Positions 1 to 12,210 of a DNA stretch of 64,000 bases are shown piece after piece. A program made the position numbers and the translations under genes. The stretch comes from Galbula dea (lineage: Eukaryota; Chordata; Aves; Piciformes; Galbulidae). Location: the NCBI GenBank assembly GCA_013399015.1, contig VWZX01006860.1, positions 186,001-250,000 of the forward strand, given 5' to 3'. The notes under the pieces were generated by a model. That model made no database searches. It was not told where the DNA came from and worked only from the letters and a program-made list of their open reading frames with translations. How positions within the stretch are numbered: position 1 is the first letter of the stretch; every line of letters starts with the position of its first letter.

Positions 1-2011
1 GAGTTTTCCTCTTGTAGCTACTTCACTGTGCAGTTCACTAGGGGTTGAAAGCCCATTGCCTAGTGCAGGCTTGGTTCAAACCTAAACCAAAGCAGGACCT
101 AGGTAACATCAACAGTTTGTGCTGGTTTCTGTCTGGTGTACTTTTATTTCCCTGGGTTGGAGTTGGAGCAGGATATGTTCAGGGAGCTTTGTCAAGCTAC
201 AGCTTGATTTCTTCTAGGGCTGAGAAACACTGATTATTAACCATCAAAGTCTCTCCTCTTCCAGTTTCCAGCCAGCTCTGCATTGCTTCTGCACTGAAAA
301 ATTAAAGCCTGGCTGCAGATCAAGGATTAAATACTGCAAGATTGAAGGGCAGGATTGGGGAAGGGGCAGGTCCACCTGACCTACAAATGGTCTGCAGAAT
401 TTGTCTGAGCTGCTTCTGTCAGTGCACTAAAGTGTCATTGCAGCAGTGTCCATCAGCCCTGGCCAGCATACATCCACCTTTGATATCCTGCAGAGACCTC
501 AGCCTTCCAGCCAACCCTGCAGCCAGGCTGCTGTAATAGCCACTTTTCTGGGCTTTGATTTCCTCCCTTAATTAGCTCTTTCAAGTGGGAGGAAAGTTCA
601 AGTCTGAGCAAAGAGAATACAGAGGAACACCAGAGCACTTTCCTGCCCCACAATCTCTAGGCAGCCAGGGCTCTGGATGTGGCATTGCTTCAGCTTTCCT
701 TTGTACTCCAGCCTCTGCTGCTGGGGGATCTCTGCTGGTGTTTCTTTGCAGGACACAAAGGGACCAGGAGGAACACAGATGGAAATCTCATTGCAGAGAG
801 ACTGATCCTGCCTTATTCTGCCCTAATTCCCCTTTACACCCATGCCCACAGAATCATTGCTTGACCTTGCACTGCTCCCATACTCCCACACCCAATGTGC
901 TGGAGGGACATGTCCTTCATTTTAGTTGAGATCTCTTCTGCTTAGACCTGCAAAGCTCCCTGTGGAGCTCTCTAGACCTTCAGCCTAGACCTGCAAAGCT
1001 CCCAGTGGAGCTCCTTAGACCTTCTGCCTAGACCTGCATAGCTTCCCATTGCACAGGGAGAAAGGCTGTGCCCAAATCTGGCTTTGATTTTTTTTTTTCC
1101 CCTTTAGCCTCAAGGCCTCTGCACATTCAAAGAGCTGCCTTTGGATTTAAGCTGGGAGCTTCCCACTGGAGTTTCTTTCCTGGGTTGTTAAGCCTTCTCC
1201 ATGCATTTCATTCTCCAAGCAGAGCAAATCTGCTCTGCTTTTTCTCCCTAAAACCATTTGCAAGACTGGACCTCTCCAATCAGGAGGTTTAAACACTCTC
1301 AAACCCTTGCTTTCTGTAGCTTTAGGCCAACAGCTTTCTTGTGTCCCTTGGGGTGAGACCTGGACCAAGAAGACTGATACATCAGACTAAATTTGGAGGG
1401 ACAGGACTGCAAAGATTGGGGAGAAGATGAGGAGCCAGTGACTGGATGACACAGGGGGGGAAAATCCTTAGAGCTTATTTGTGACTCCATTGTTTTGGGG
1501 TGGTTTTTTTGCTGTGAATCAGAGATGCTAGTGCTTTCTAGCTGGAAAGAAAACCAAGCCTGGAGATCCATGAAGGAAAATCAGGTGTCTGAAAAGTGTA
1601 ACTAAGTAGGCTGCCTTCTCCTTAAATGAGTCTACTTAGAGCTGTTGGCAAGCCCTGTCTGGGATCAGCTGTGCTGCCCCAGGGAAGAGGTATTAGTGAC
1701 TTGGCTGCTGTAAGGGTTGCAGAGTCCAGCTGCTAAGCTTGGAAAATATTTTGGAGCCTGGATATATGTCTGTGAGGGCCTTGTCTCCTTTGCTGGTGTC
1801 CTGCCTGCCAGCCAGCCAGCCACCAGTGCTGCTGCTCTGCCTCCTAGCACATGTATCTGAAGCAGCTCTAAAAGCAATTACAAAGCCATCAGTGAGACTT
1901 CCCCTGGTTTTGTGGGGATGTCAAATATTTCTCTGCAGGTGCAAATAGAAGCTTAAGCTGCTTGTAATCATGGCTGGAGCTGAACTTCAGCTCTGCTGCC
2001 CTGGTTCTTCC
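1..2011. other. Unique intronic DNA with a 43-bp minisatellite
   Basis: No gene or recognisable transposon. The one structured part is the tandem repeat at 934-1046. Short open frames here show no family resemblance. Confidence 0.6.
934..1046. repeat. 43-bp minisatellite, about 2.6 units
   Basis: The motif CTAGACCTGCAAAGCTCCC (CTTAGACC in the first unit, TAGCTTCCC in the last) recurs at 941, 984 and 1027, exactly 43 bases apart. Units end TGGAGCTC...TAGACCTT and differ at a few bases, so the array is not very recent. Confidence 0.9.
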
Positions 2012-2092
2012 CCCAGAGAGTGGTGGAACATTGGAACAGGCTCCTCAGGGATGCAGTCATGGCCCCAGCTCTCCTGGAATCCCAGAAGCCTG
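2012..2092 (+). mobile_element. CR1 fragment, old, sense
   Basis: Resembles the CR1 3' region: CAGAGAGTGGTGGAACATTGGAACAGGCTCC followed by CAGGGATGCAGTCATGGCCCC (here quoted in two parts of the same stretch). It lacks the 3' end and sits head to head with the next fragment. Confidence 0.6.
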
Positions 2093-2111
2093 TCCTGACA
2101 GCAGAGATGTC

Positions 2112-2245
2112 CCAATCTTCTGATCAATTTTGTAGCCTCTTCTAGACCTGCTCCAACAGGTCCATGTCCTTCTTATGCTGAGGACTCCAGAGCTGGATGC
2201 AGTACTCCAGGTGAGGTCTCCTCAAAGCAGAGGAGAAGGGCATCA
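2112..2245 (-). mobile_element. CR1 fragment, old, antisense
   Basis: GAGGACTCCAGAGCTGGATG and CAGTACTCCAGGTGAGGTCTC (one stretch, split) are the antisense of a CR1 ORF2 3' segment. The copy is truncated on both sides and diverged. Confidence 0.75.
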
Positions 2246-2599
2246 ACATGTTGCAGATGTTAGCAGTGTGATAGAAGAGTTCCCAGAATGGGAAATATAA
2301 AATTCCAGAGATGACTGAAGATCCTCAGTGTTCATTCCTCCCCTGTTTCTGTGTTATAGCTGTCCTCCTATTAATCCTCAGCATAAATCAGGGGGAAAAA
2401 AAGGATGGATTTTTATGTCTGGGCAGTTGATTTGCAAATTGGTGATGTTCTCTCAGGTGATGAACAGTTCCATGTGATACCTCTCTGGTTTTCCTCTCTG
2501 CAGATACAAGGTAATAGCTTATATTTAAACAGTAGACTTGACCCCAAGTGCTTAGAAATTCATATATTCAGAGAAAAATGAGGTTGGGGAAAAAATATG

Positions 2600-2790
2600 A
2601 AGTCTTATGAGGTCATCTGGTTTGCCCTTCTGCCCTACTTAGAACAGTCCTGACAGATGTTTGTCTCACCTGTTCTTAACCTCCAGCCATGGAGATTCCT
2701 CTCTCTCCCTACATGATCTGTCTTTGCTGCTAGGAAGCTTTCCCTCATGTCTAATCTAAATCTCCTTTCCTGTTCCTGAAGTCATTCCTA
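2600..2790 (-). mobile_element. Ancient CR1-like fragment, antisense
   Basis: GGTCATCTGGTTTGCCC, then CACCTGTTCTTAACCTCCAG, then GAGATTCC and AATCTAAATCTCC follow the order of an old CR1 3' end read backwards. It is heavily diverged, and the tail repeat is lost. Confidence 0.65.
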
Positions 2791-3059
2791 GTTATAAAGC
2801 ATTGGAGAACACCTTCATCCTCTTTGGCTGTCTAGCAAGAGCATCCTGTGTCACCAAAATGTGGCCCCTGCTGTGGTGCAGCATGGTGCAGCAATGCATG
2901 GTGCAGAGGGAGAGAGGTTGCACAGACAGGTAGGGTGTGGGTAGAAGAAAGAACTGTTCTGGAGTGGAAAAAAAATAGGCTTCTGAACCCAAAAAATGAT
3001 CTTAAGGTTGGATAAAGAAAGCCATGGATATAAATCATAGCATGATTTATAGAAGAACA

Positions 3060-3300
3060 GCAGAATCCCAGCATGGTAGGGGCTGGAAGGGACCTTTGGG
3101 GTCATCCAGTCCAACCCCCCTGCTCCAGCAGGGTCACCCACAGCAGCTTGCTCCAGCTGGGCTTGGAATCTCTCCCCACAAGGAGACTCCACAACCTCTC
3201 TGGGCAGCCTGGACCAGTGCTCTGGCACCCTCACAAGTTCTTCCTCCTGCTGAGGTGGAACCTCCTGGCTTCCAGTTTGTGCCTGTTGCTGTTTTGGTAC
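3060..3300 (-). mobile_element. CR1 3' end, type A, antisense
   Basis: Starts CAGAATCCCAGCATGGTAGG, then GGCTGGAAGGGACCTTTGGG and CCAGTCCAACCCCCCTGCTC. Group A is defined here by the CTGCTCCAGCAGGGTCACC block. The copy stops in the conserved TTCCAGTTTGTGCC region, i.e. 5' truncated at about 240 bp. Confidence 0.93.
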
Positions 3301-5217
3301 CAAACTTGATCTTTTGGGGGATATGTTAGTTTTTATTCCTATGGAATAGGGTTAGCAATAGGTGCATTTGGAAGCCCATGAGAGATTCCTTACTGAGATG
3401 CTCAGTAGTGGAAGCAGGGAAGCCTTCTTCTCTGCCCTAGGGAGCAAGCAGGTGAGCTGCTGTGTGGGACATCCAAGCATGGAGGAAGAAGAGGAGGATA
3501 GTAGAGACTGACCCCAAAGCAACAGGAGGGTGCCAGGGCCTGTTGGGTAGATGCAAGAAACATGGGGATCCTTGCTGGAGCTTTGCCTTGCAGTGAAGCC
3601 CCAAACACACTGTGATGCTTGTATGTGATCCTGGCTGTCAGTTTAGGAGCTGATTACAACCTAGGGCTGCTATCCTGGGTAATTCTGGTCTCCTCATCAG
3701 CCTGAGCTGCCTCACAGCATCACCAGACAGCCTAACAGACTCCAGTCCCTGAAATGAAAAGGTGTCACCTCCATGGCTGTTGTTGTACCAGATACACAGT
3801 GCAAATATCTGTCCAAGATAATCAAAGTGCCTGTCCCCAGCTCTTGCCTGGCTTCTGCCTTTTGCTGGCATTTTCTTTTCCTTCTGGCAGGAAATGGAGT
3901 TTGACTTGTTTAAATTACTGTATTCAATCTCTTCCTGTTTTTCATGGCAGAGCTGTCACTTTGGTGGGGGAAAAGCAATGGTTTGGAAGCTGCCCAGCCA
4001 ACAAAAGGCCTTGTGTAAAGAACTGGGCAAGGTTTTTGCTAAGAGGGTGCAGGCAAGGTGGATATTTGGGACCCAGCTCATTGTCTGATGAGGGACTTGG
4101 CTATAAAGGCTTCCTGGGGTTCAAAGCAAACTGAAGTCAGTAACTCCCCCAAGTACCTTTGCAGATACTGGTACCAACATCCCTGAGTGTCCTGCATCTT
4201 CCCCATACCTCTGTTTTTCAAGTGGACTCTGCTCTCCTGCTTCCTCCTGCTTTCCCTGCATTCCCCCTACCCATTCTAGATGCTTGACCCTCACCAAACA
4301 AGCACTGCTGTACTCATGGGCTTTAGCTGAATGCAGAAGGAGGCTGTGGAGGGCATATCACAGATGATTCCTTCCATGGATGGCTGTCAGGCTCTCTTCT
4401 GCTCCATCCCACCAGGTTACAAAGGGCCATATCTAGCTCTGGTGGTAGAAGGGCTTTGTGTATGGCATGGGACAGCCAGGCTGACTCTTGGCAAGGCCAC
4501 TGTAGGTGATGGGGTGGCCATGGGTTTCCTGTGAACAGCTTATTTCATGATTTCACCATCAGTGTTAATAGGGGACAGGTCTGAGAGAGCACCTCTGAGA
4601 CACCAAGATGGGGAGGAGCATGACTCCTGTTTCACAGGAGGATTGGCTGAGGCACTGATGCAGCTCAGGGACTTTTGGCTCTTAGTGCTGTTCCCAACAT
4701 TCCCAACTGTTGCAGGAACTGAGAACTTCATCCTTGCTGTTGTGCTCCTCTCTAGCATGGGGGACAGAAAAGCAGGGGCATTGCAAGGGGAAAAAAAAAG
4801 CCACTTTCCAGACAAAAAACCAGGAATTATCCTTTCCCTCCTTGTTTTCCCTTAGAAGGGAAAGGTGGGGGTGATAGGGAGTGTGACTTCTGCTTAGCCC
4901 TTGGGAAGAGGAATGTGTGGAAGGAGGTCCATGCCATCCTGCTGCTCTGGCATTTTGCACACACAGCCCCTGCCCATTTCTCCTGGCTGGGTTGCCTGGA
5001 ATGTGAGCCTGCTGCTTGCCCAGGGGAATGACTCAGGGACAGGAATGAGCTATTGCTTTCATTAAACCTCCTAGTGTCCCTGCTTGCCAGTCAGGCTGCC
5101 CTCAGTAAATCTGTGTAAGGCCAATGCTACCTGTGCTTCCACAGAAGGTCTTTCTTCTTCATCTCTGCTGGATAGTTCATGCACAAGAGTTTGGGTACAT
5201 GTCTTCACTTCAAATTA
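3301..5217. other. Unique intronic DNA
   Basis: About 1.9 kb with no gene, repeat array or transposon that I recognise. Open frames in this interval are short and unlike any family I know. Confidence 0.55.
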
Positions 5218-5880
5218 TCATAGTAACATAGAATGGTTTGGGTTGGAAGGGACCTTTCTAGGTCATTAATCCAACCCCCCTGCAGTCAGCAGGGACATTT
5301 GCAGCTAGATCAGGTTGCTCAGAGCCCCCAGAAACCTGACCTGGGATGGTTCCAGGAATGGGACATCTCCCACCTCTCTGGACAACCTGGGACAGGCTCT
5401 CATCACCCTCAGGGTAAAAGATTTCTTCCTTAGATCTAGTTTAAATCTCCCTCTTTCAATTTCAAACCATCACCTCTCATCCTATCACTACACTCCCTGC
5501 TGAACAGAACCTCCCCAGCTTTCTTCATAGGCTCCCTTTAAGTACTGAAAGGCTGCAGTAAGGTCTCCCTGGAGCCTTCTCTTCTCCAAGCTGCACAACC
5601 CCAACTCTCTCAGTCTGTCCTCACAGCAGAGAGCTTCCAGCCCTCAGATCATGTCTGTGGCCTCCTCTGGCCCTGCTCCCCCAGGTCCCTGTCTGTTCTG
5701 TGCTGAGGACTCCAGAGCTGGCCCCAGCACTGCAGCTGAGGTCTCCCCAGAGCAGAGCAGAGGCAGAATCCCCTCCCTGCCCTGCTGGCCATGCTCTGGG
5801 GATGCAGCCCAGGACAGGGTTGGCTTCTGGGCTGGGAGCTCACATTGCTGCCTCATGGCCAGCTTTTCCTCCATACAGGC
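5218..5880 (-). mobile_element. Long CR1 3' segment, type B, antisense
   Basis: About 660 bp from the tail (ACATAGAATGGTTTGGGTTGG) through TGCAGTCAGCAGGGACA to a 5' truncation just after CCAGCTTTTCCTCCAT at 5860-5874. It includes the antisense of the ORF2 C-terminal coding segment (around 5520-5640, reading backwards to the Arg-Leu-rich end of ORF2). The truncation point matches the copy at 12693-13455 to within a few bases. Confidence 0.95.
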
Positions 5881-8620
5881 TCATGTTTCTGATCCAAAGG
5901 GCTCATGGGCAGCTGAGGTCAATTCTTGGTCAGCTTTTACCAGTGCTTCCTTCTTCTTCTAAAAATGCAAATAAGAGCAGAAACCAAAAGAAGACAAATA
6001 AAAAAGGGGAAAAAAACAAAGGAAATTCCCTGTGCAGAGACAGTAGGCTCAAAAACATGGGAATGCCTCTCTGGGAATGCTGACTGGAGACTCAGAAATG
6101 GAGCAAACAGCCTTGCTGCTGCCAGCTCTGGATCTGTGTAATTGGTCACAGCAGTTTGTGTTGGATGGGAGTGTGTGTGTGGGGAGCATGTTGTCAGAAG
6201 GACTTGCTGAGCCCAGCAACTTTGATCAGAGGCAGCAAGAGTCTTCTTGCTGCTGCTGGAAGCTGGAGTGGGTGGAATGCTTGACTAGGGAGCAATATGG
6301 ACAAGGGCTAGGGAGCTGCAGCTGAGCTCTGTGATTTGCAAACCTCCCCCAGGCACCTTCCCACTCATTTCTCCATCTCCAGCAGACCTGACCATCCTCT
6401 CCCCTGGAAAGCTGGCTGTCTTCTGGGCTGAAAGACACTTCAGCATACAGAAATGGCATTTTATCCTGCTACATGAGGAAGCTGAGGAGAAAGCAGAGCA
6501 GGGAGCTCTCTCCAGTGATGTGGCTGGCATTTCTCATGATTGTTGTCAGTGGTTGAAGTGACCAGGGGTGTCTGGGGCCATGCTCCTCAGGCTAATGGAA
6601 AGCACTTGAGGTCAAATCTCCACCACTCTGAGCAAGGTCCTGGCCCCTCTGTAACTGGAATTAGGAAAGTCTCCCTATCTCTGTGAGGTGACCAGCAGGC
6701 TTCTTATCTAATTAGCACTAATTCATTCATTAGTATGCCTAGAGTTCATCCCAGGGACATGATGATTGGAGTCTGGTGGAGTTGCAGGAAGGAGACCCTC
6801 CTGGCTTTTCCAGCAATGTTCATGCCAATGACTGAGCACTACAGGACTTCTCCAGCACCTGCATGAGCTTTTAGTTCAGCCTGGGTAGAGCTGCTGGCAA
6901 TATTCCAGTCCTCTGGACATCCTCAGAAGCCCACCATTTGTTCAGGTAGGCATGCATGTGCTAACCTGGTGAAAGCTCACTTTCAGAGGCTTCTCGGGAA
7001 TCACCTGGGTTCATCTTCACTTCTTTCCTCAGTGATAATCCTTCCTCCCATGTGCTACCTCTCTGCTTTCAGCCAGCAGGGATAAGGACACTTCCCTGCC
7101 TCTGTAAAGTGCTCTGCACTCCAGGCAGGAGAAAAAAAAACACCCTAAAGTTACCAAAAAAAAAGGCTTTTGAGGCCTCAAAGGAGAGAAAAACAAAACC
7201 TCCTAAGTACCTCCACCAACTGAAGCTTGCACTTAAGGGCTCTAAACCAGGGTCTAATTGCTTGGAGAAGATGATTGCATTTGAGGTCTTAAGTATGCTC
7301 CTCAGTGTTAAACACCTGTCCTTGAAAGGATACTTGCAGATCAGTCTGCATGCAGAAATCATGCTCTGCTGGTAATTAATTACCTTCTTATCCCACCCCC
7401 ACCCTGCAGCATCTCCTGTCCCAATCCTCATTGTTTGTCTTGAGGAAAACAAACCCAAAACATGCTTTGGAAACAACCTCCTTCTCCAACCCATTTCTTT
7501 ACTTGCCAAGCACATAAAGCAAGAGGAAACCTTATGCCTTTAAGTGGCTGGATGCCAAACTCATGCACAGTGCAGCTCTCTGCCAGCTTCTCCTGTCTGC
7601 TTGACCCCACTCAAACAAAATGGTCATTGAGGATGGACCAGAGCCCAAGGCTGCTGAGTTGCTGTTGTGTCTGAGATATTTCAGGCACAGCTCCCTCCCC
7701 CACTGTCAGTTCTATCTCTGGACCATGCTGGCTCTGCCTGAGCAGCTCAGCATCTATCAGTGTCAACTTCAGGTCCTAGTGGTGGTCCCTCAGTAGCAGC
7801 TTCAGCAGGTGAGCAAGGTGCCAGCTTCTCTCCATCACTGTTTGTGCCATTTGCCTGCTCTTCTTGCCACATGGACAATTAGATGTGTTTCTGGAAACTG
7901 CTGCTTCCCCTGCCAGTAAGCCAGGCTTGTTTTCTTCTGTGGTCAAGCCTTGTGGTTACTTGTGGCTCAGCCTTGCATTTTTGGAGGGCTTCAGATGATC
8001 TCCTCACATTCCTTTCCATGCTTGGACATCAGCTCCTTCACCAACCTGACCTCATTTTGCTTCATCAGAAGGTTGCCTTGAGGGCCAATGGAAATCCTTG
8101 TGCAACAGTTTTGGTTTGGTTTGGTTTGGTCTTAAAAGCAAGAAGAAACCCCAGCTGTCCTGGAGGAGGCAGAAGCAAAGTGCCTCCAGCTCCCCTCATG
8201 AGCCTGATGCTATTTAAAGCACCTCTGGACTGAGGGCAGCTGAGTGTGGGAGTTTGTACAATAACCATTCTGTTGAAGAGGGGGTTGAGGCTGTGCTGGG
8301 TTCAGCATCCCTTTTTGGGCTAAATCCTGCATGGATTCTTTCTCACTGGCCTGATGCAAGTGTAGCTGTTGGGGTGAAAAGCAGTGCAAGGTCTGTCTTA
8401 GTCCTTGGAGAATCAGTGAAGATGTTCAGCCTCTGGGAATGATCTGATGCACATGTCTATTGATTTTATATGCCAGCACATAAATAACATAAAGTTTTAA
8501 TGTTTCCCCCCCTGAAATAAGCCTATTTATCCAAATTTCATGGAAACATGGATCCTTATTATACCATTATACCCAGTACAGATGATGGGAGTGTCCATCC
8601 TGAAGACTGCTTGGTGAGGG
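5881..8620. other. Unique intronic DNA
   Basis: About 2.7 kb. Contains A-rich tracts at 5959-6022 and 7130-7160 and a (TTTGG)4 run at 8109-8130. No gene recognised; the long antisense open frame near 7069-7515 has no recognisable motif. Confidence 0.55.
8109..8130. repeat. (TTTGG)4 simple repeat
   Basis: Four perfect TTTGG units, with no interruption. Confidence 0.9.
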
Positions 8621-8738
8621 TCTGAGCAGCCTGATGTAGCTGGGGGTATCACTGCTGACTGCAGGGGGCTTTTGGAGTACATGATCTTGAAAGATCCCTT
8701 CCAACCCAACCCATTCTGTGATTCTCTGATTGATTCTC
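8621..8738 (+). mobile_element. CR1 3' end, type B, sense
   Basis: TCTGAGCAGCCTGATGTAGC leads to GACTGCAGGGGGCTTTTGGA and ends AACCCATTCTGTGATTCTCT, the typical octamer-repeat tail. Short 5'-truncated copy of about 118 bp. Confidence 0.85.
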
Positions 8739-9280
8739 AGATGGAGACATGAAAGGCGACAGTACCTACAGAGAAATGTCCCAATCTCATCTGACCATAC
8801 TTCTACAGACTCTCCTAGCCTGATATCTGCATGACTGTGCTGCTGTGGGATGTGATTTTGTTGTCACTTTGTTTGAGAGACATTTTCTTAGCACTGATCT
8901 AGCCTTTGGGTAACATGACAACAGCTTTGGGACAAAGAGCCAGTGGAGAAATGTTCCAAGTTTAGGAGGGAGCTGGAAACCTGGGTGTCTTGCACATTTC
9001 TCCCTCCAAACCATTCTTCTCTTCATCTCTGCTTGGTTGTACAGATAAATGTGACTTGCTAAAATGCAGACTTTTCTTGCACCTTCCTCCTGCAGATAAC
9101 TGCCCAATACACAGGACCTAACATCTTCCCTGTGCCACCAGCAGCCAGTTGCTTCAGTTCAGGAGCCAGGGAACATTACAGCCCCAATGTTTGCTGCTTT
9201 ATGGTGTAGTAATATTTAAAGTATTTAAAGAAGTACTTGGAATGCAGGAAAGGCAAGACACCCAGCTATTCTTCTCCAAA

Positions 9281-9475
9281 AGGTTGTGAAGGCCTGGCCC
9301 AGGCTGCCCAGGGAAGTGATGGAGTCACCATCCCTGGAGGGACTGAAAAGCCCTGGAGATGTGGTGCTGAGGGACATGGTTTAGTGGTGATCTGGCAGCA
9401 CTGGGTTGATGATTGGACTTGATGAACTTCAAGGTCTCTTCCAACCAAAACCATTCCATGACTGTGTGATTCTAT
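9281..9475 (+). mobile_element. CR1 3' end, type C, sense
   Basis: GGCCCAGGCTGCCCAGGGAA followed by GACATGGTTTAGTGGTGATC and a CAACCAAAACCATTCCATGA tail. Type C is defined here by the GGTTTAGTGGTGACC block. Confidence 0.93.
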
Positions 9476-9987
9476 CTGCATGCAACTCAGTGGTGGCACT
9501 GCAAGAAGACAGAGAGCTCTGTTTCCTCCATGAAGTATTGGAGCTGGCAAAGCTGATAGAGCATGTGGGTGACATTAGATCAGTAGGAACAACATCATAT
9601 TTTCCCTCTTTCAATGTCATTACCCCATCACTGTCAGTGTTCCAAAACATAACAGGATTTGTTCAGCTGATTTATCCTGTAAACAAGTGATATTAGCCAG
9701 GCATGTACTTAGGCACACAGAGGGGGAGAGGCAGAGGGAGGAAGCATGCAGAAGGGAATAATGAAAATGTACTCTTCCTAATGAAGGAATGACCCAGAAC
9801 TTCTCAATGGGTTGGAGCTGTTGGTTGGCATTCCACAGCAGGATAGACAGGGATGGAATGGGAATGCTGTCCCTGCTTCTGAGGGCTGGCTGCAGCCTTC
9901 TGCTTGCCCACTCCTGCTTTCAGATGCAGGAGGAGTTTGAGCTTAATAGCTTGAGTGAATTTGTACTTGACACTCATTTTTGAACTG

Positions 9988-10231
9988 GAAGAGGGGAGAT
10001 TTACATCAGATGTTTAGGAAGAAATTCTGTACTCAGAGAGTGGTGAGGCACAGGAACAGGTTGCCCAGAGAAGCTGTGGATGCTCCCTCTGTGGAAGTGT
10101 TTAAGGCCAGGCTGGGTGATGCTTTGAGGAACCTGGTTTAGTGAAAGGTGCCCCTGTGCCCATGGCAGGAGGGTTGGAACTGAATGATCATTAAGGTCCC
10201 TTCCAACCCAAACCATTCTATGATTCTATGA
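9988..10231 (+). mobile_element. CR1 3' end, type E variant, sense
   Basis: AACAGGTTGCCCAGAGAAGC and GTTTAGTGAAAGGTGCCCCTG distinguish it from the other types (quoted as separate pieces). It ends in a clean ATTCTATGATTCTATGA octamer repeat, so the 3' end is complete. Confidence 0.93.
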
Positions 10232-10392
10232 CACAAGTGTTCTGCATTCCTCAAAGACTGAGACCTTCCCAGACAGAGGCAGACAAGGGGGAGATTTTTC
10301 TTTTCAGGGCTCCAGTGCTTTAATTTGTTGTTTAAACTGATAACCAGGCTTCTTTAAATTCATTTTCTGAGGTGATAGGACCAGACCAGATC

Positions 10393-10456
10393 AGTTTTCC
10401 CTGATACAGATGTGATTCTCCCTGATACAGATATGGTTCTCCCTGATACAGACACT
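10393..10456. repeat. 21-bp tandem repeat, three units
   Basis: CCCTGATACAGA occurs at 10399, 10420 and 10441, exactly 21 bases apart, with TGTGATTCT and TATGGTTCT between. Confidence 0.93.
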
Positions 10457-10920
10457 CACATCTCTGCTATTTGGTGAGCAAGACCTAGACCTCTTGTACC
10501 CAGCTGAGCTCTCTCAATTTCCCTGTTCTGAAGAACACCAGCACATACATGCCATTCATTATAACACTTAGTCTACCTTCACAGGACCATGGTGAGGCTT
10601 AATTAATGCTTTTAAGCAGCCCTGTGATCTGTGGGCAAAGGTGTTGCTTGCATATAAAGCAGCATTGTTGTTTAATTTATCTAGCTCTGTTGGTGCATGT
10701 GGCACTTTGCAGCCCAAAATGATGGTTTTGTCTGTGTAAGAAAATAATAATTATAGTCATTGTGATTCAGTGGGGAATCTGTGGTGGTGCTGGCATTAGG
10801 GGAGGCAGCTGGATTCTATCCTGCAAGGTTCTGGTGTGTGGCACTGGAATAGGAATGAGGGGTGCCTGGCAGCTAGCAAAAAAATGGGCCAGAAATGCTG
10901 ATTTAACCATTCTGCTGCCA

Positions 10921-10972
10921 GCAAGTATTGGGAGATAATGGGTTATGTTGGGAAGCACTGGGAGATAATGGA
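10921..10972. repeat. 30-bp direct duplication
   Basis: TGGGAGATAATGG occurs at 10929 and 10959, within units GCAAGTATTGGGAGATAATG and GGAAGCACTGGGAGATAATG. Confidence 0.85.
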
Positions 10973-11624
10973 CCAGGCATGTAGACAGCCTTTCAGAGGT
11001 CATGGAAATACAGCATCCTTTAGGATAGAACACAGCAGCTGGTGAGCACTTCTCCTTCTCTCCAAGGTGTCTTTCTACCAACACACAAAACCCTTTTACA
11101 CTCAAGATTTTTTCCTCTCTCTGGGACTCTTTCTCCCCATCTCAGTTCCAGCAGCAGTGGAGGAAGTCAGTGCTACTGTGTTCCAGGTGCAGAACACAGC
11201 TTTGCTGCTGGAATATGTCCTTACAGAAGAGCTCTAGCAGCTTATTCAATCAATACTTCACTCCTGAAAAATCCCTAAATACTTATTTACCCAATAGACC
11301 ATGGCAGTTTCAAAGGCACAGTCTCCATACTCAATAATCCTTTTACTTTTTTGTGGAGGGGAGGGGTGTGTGAAAAATTTTAAATGAATTTTTTAAAGCT
11401 CACTCCTGGAAAGCACTGAGCTGAGAGCCACAGAGATCACATTCCTCTGTTTATCCTTCAGTGCCTCATCCATATGATCCTCCAGCCTCTGAGCCAGTAA
11501 AGGGAAGTTTATAGGACTACAGAGGAACTCAGCTTCCTTTTACAGTCACACATACTACTCTCAAGGCTCCATTCATCCTTCTGCTTTGTAGCTACAGTTG
11601 CTACCTGTGAGGGGAAGAATCTCA

Positions 11625-12210
11625 GTGGCCAGCAGGTCAAGGGAGGTTCTCCTCCCTCTCTACTCTGCCCCAGGGAGGCCACATCTGCACTACTGGGTGT
11701 CCAATTCTGGGCTCCCCAGGCCAAGAGAGGCAAGGAACTACTGGAGAGAGCCCAGCAGAGGCTAGGAAGATGCTGAGGGCACTGGAGCAGCTCTGGCAGG
11801 AGGAAAGGCTGAGAGCCCTGGGGCTGCTGAGCCTGCAGAAGAGCAGCCCCAGAGGAGAGCTGCTCAATGCTGCACAAGAGCTGAAGGCTGGGGGCAAGAG
11901 GCTGGGGCCGAACTCTGCTCACTGGTGCCCAGGGCCAGCCCAAGGGGCACTGGGCACCAACTGGAAGCCAGGAGGTTGCAGCTGAGCAGGAGGAGAAGCT
12001 TGTTTGGTGTGAGGGTGTTGGAGCCCTGGCCCAGGCTGCCCAGAGAGGCTGTGGAGTCTCCTTGTGGAGAGAGATTCCAAGCCCAACTGGAGGTGATGCT
12101 GGGCAAGCTGCTGTGGGTGCCCCTGCTGGAGCAGGGGGTTGGACTAGATGATCTCCAGAGGGAATTCTGTGGTTCTGTGACCACAGACCTGTAGGACCTG
12201 CTGTTCACCC
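11625..12210 (+). mobile_element. CR1-derived unit, type A, with extra 3' tail (twin of 19986)
   Basis: A 5'-truncated CR1 copy of 586 bp beginning GTGGCCAGCAGGTCAAGGG and running through the ORF2 C-terminal segment and the type A 3' end (TGCTGGAGCAGGGGGTTGG). After the normal GTTCTGTGA end at about 12180 it continues for about 30 bases, CCACAGACCTGTAGGACCTG then CTGTTCACCC. The copy at 19986 has the same start and the same tail. The two match at roughly 95% by eye, with a 12-base deletion in the other copy. Flanks outside the unit do not match. Confidence 0.9.

Larger units (their letters stand above)
10232..11624. other. Unique intronic DNA with two short tandem repeats
   Basis: About 1.4 kb. 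Holds the 21-bp array (10393-10456), the 30-bp duplication (10921-10972) and an AT-rich block at about 10590-10770 that looks slowly evolving. No gene seen. Confidence 0.55.

Noticed and set aside
7130..7165. A-rich tracts that could be a retrogene poly-A tail
   Set aside because: Interrupted runs with no upstream coding similarity and no polyadenylation signal in place.
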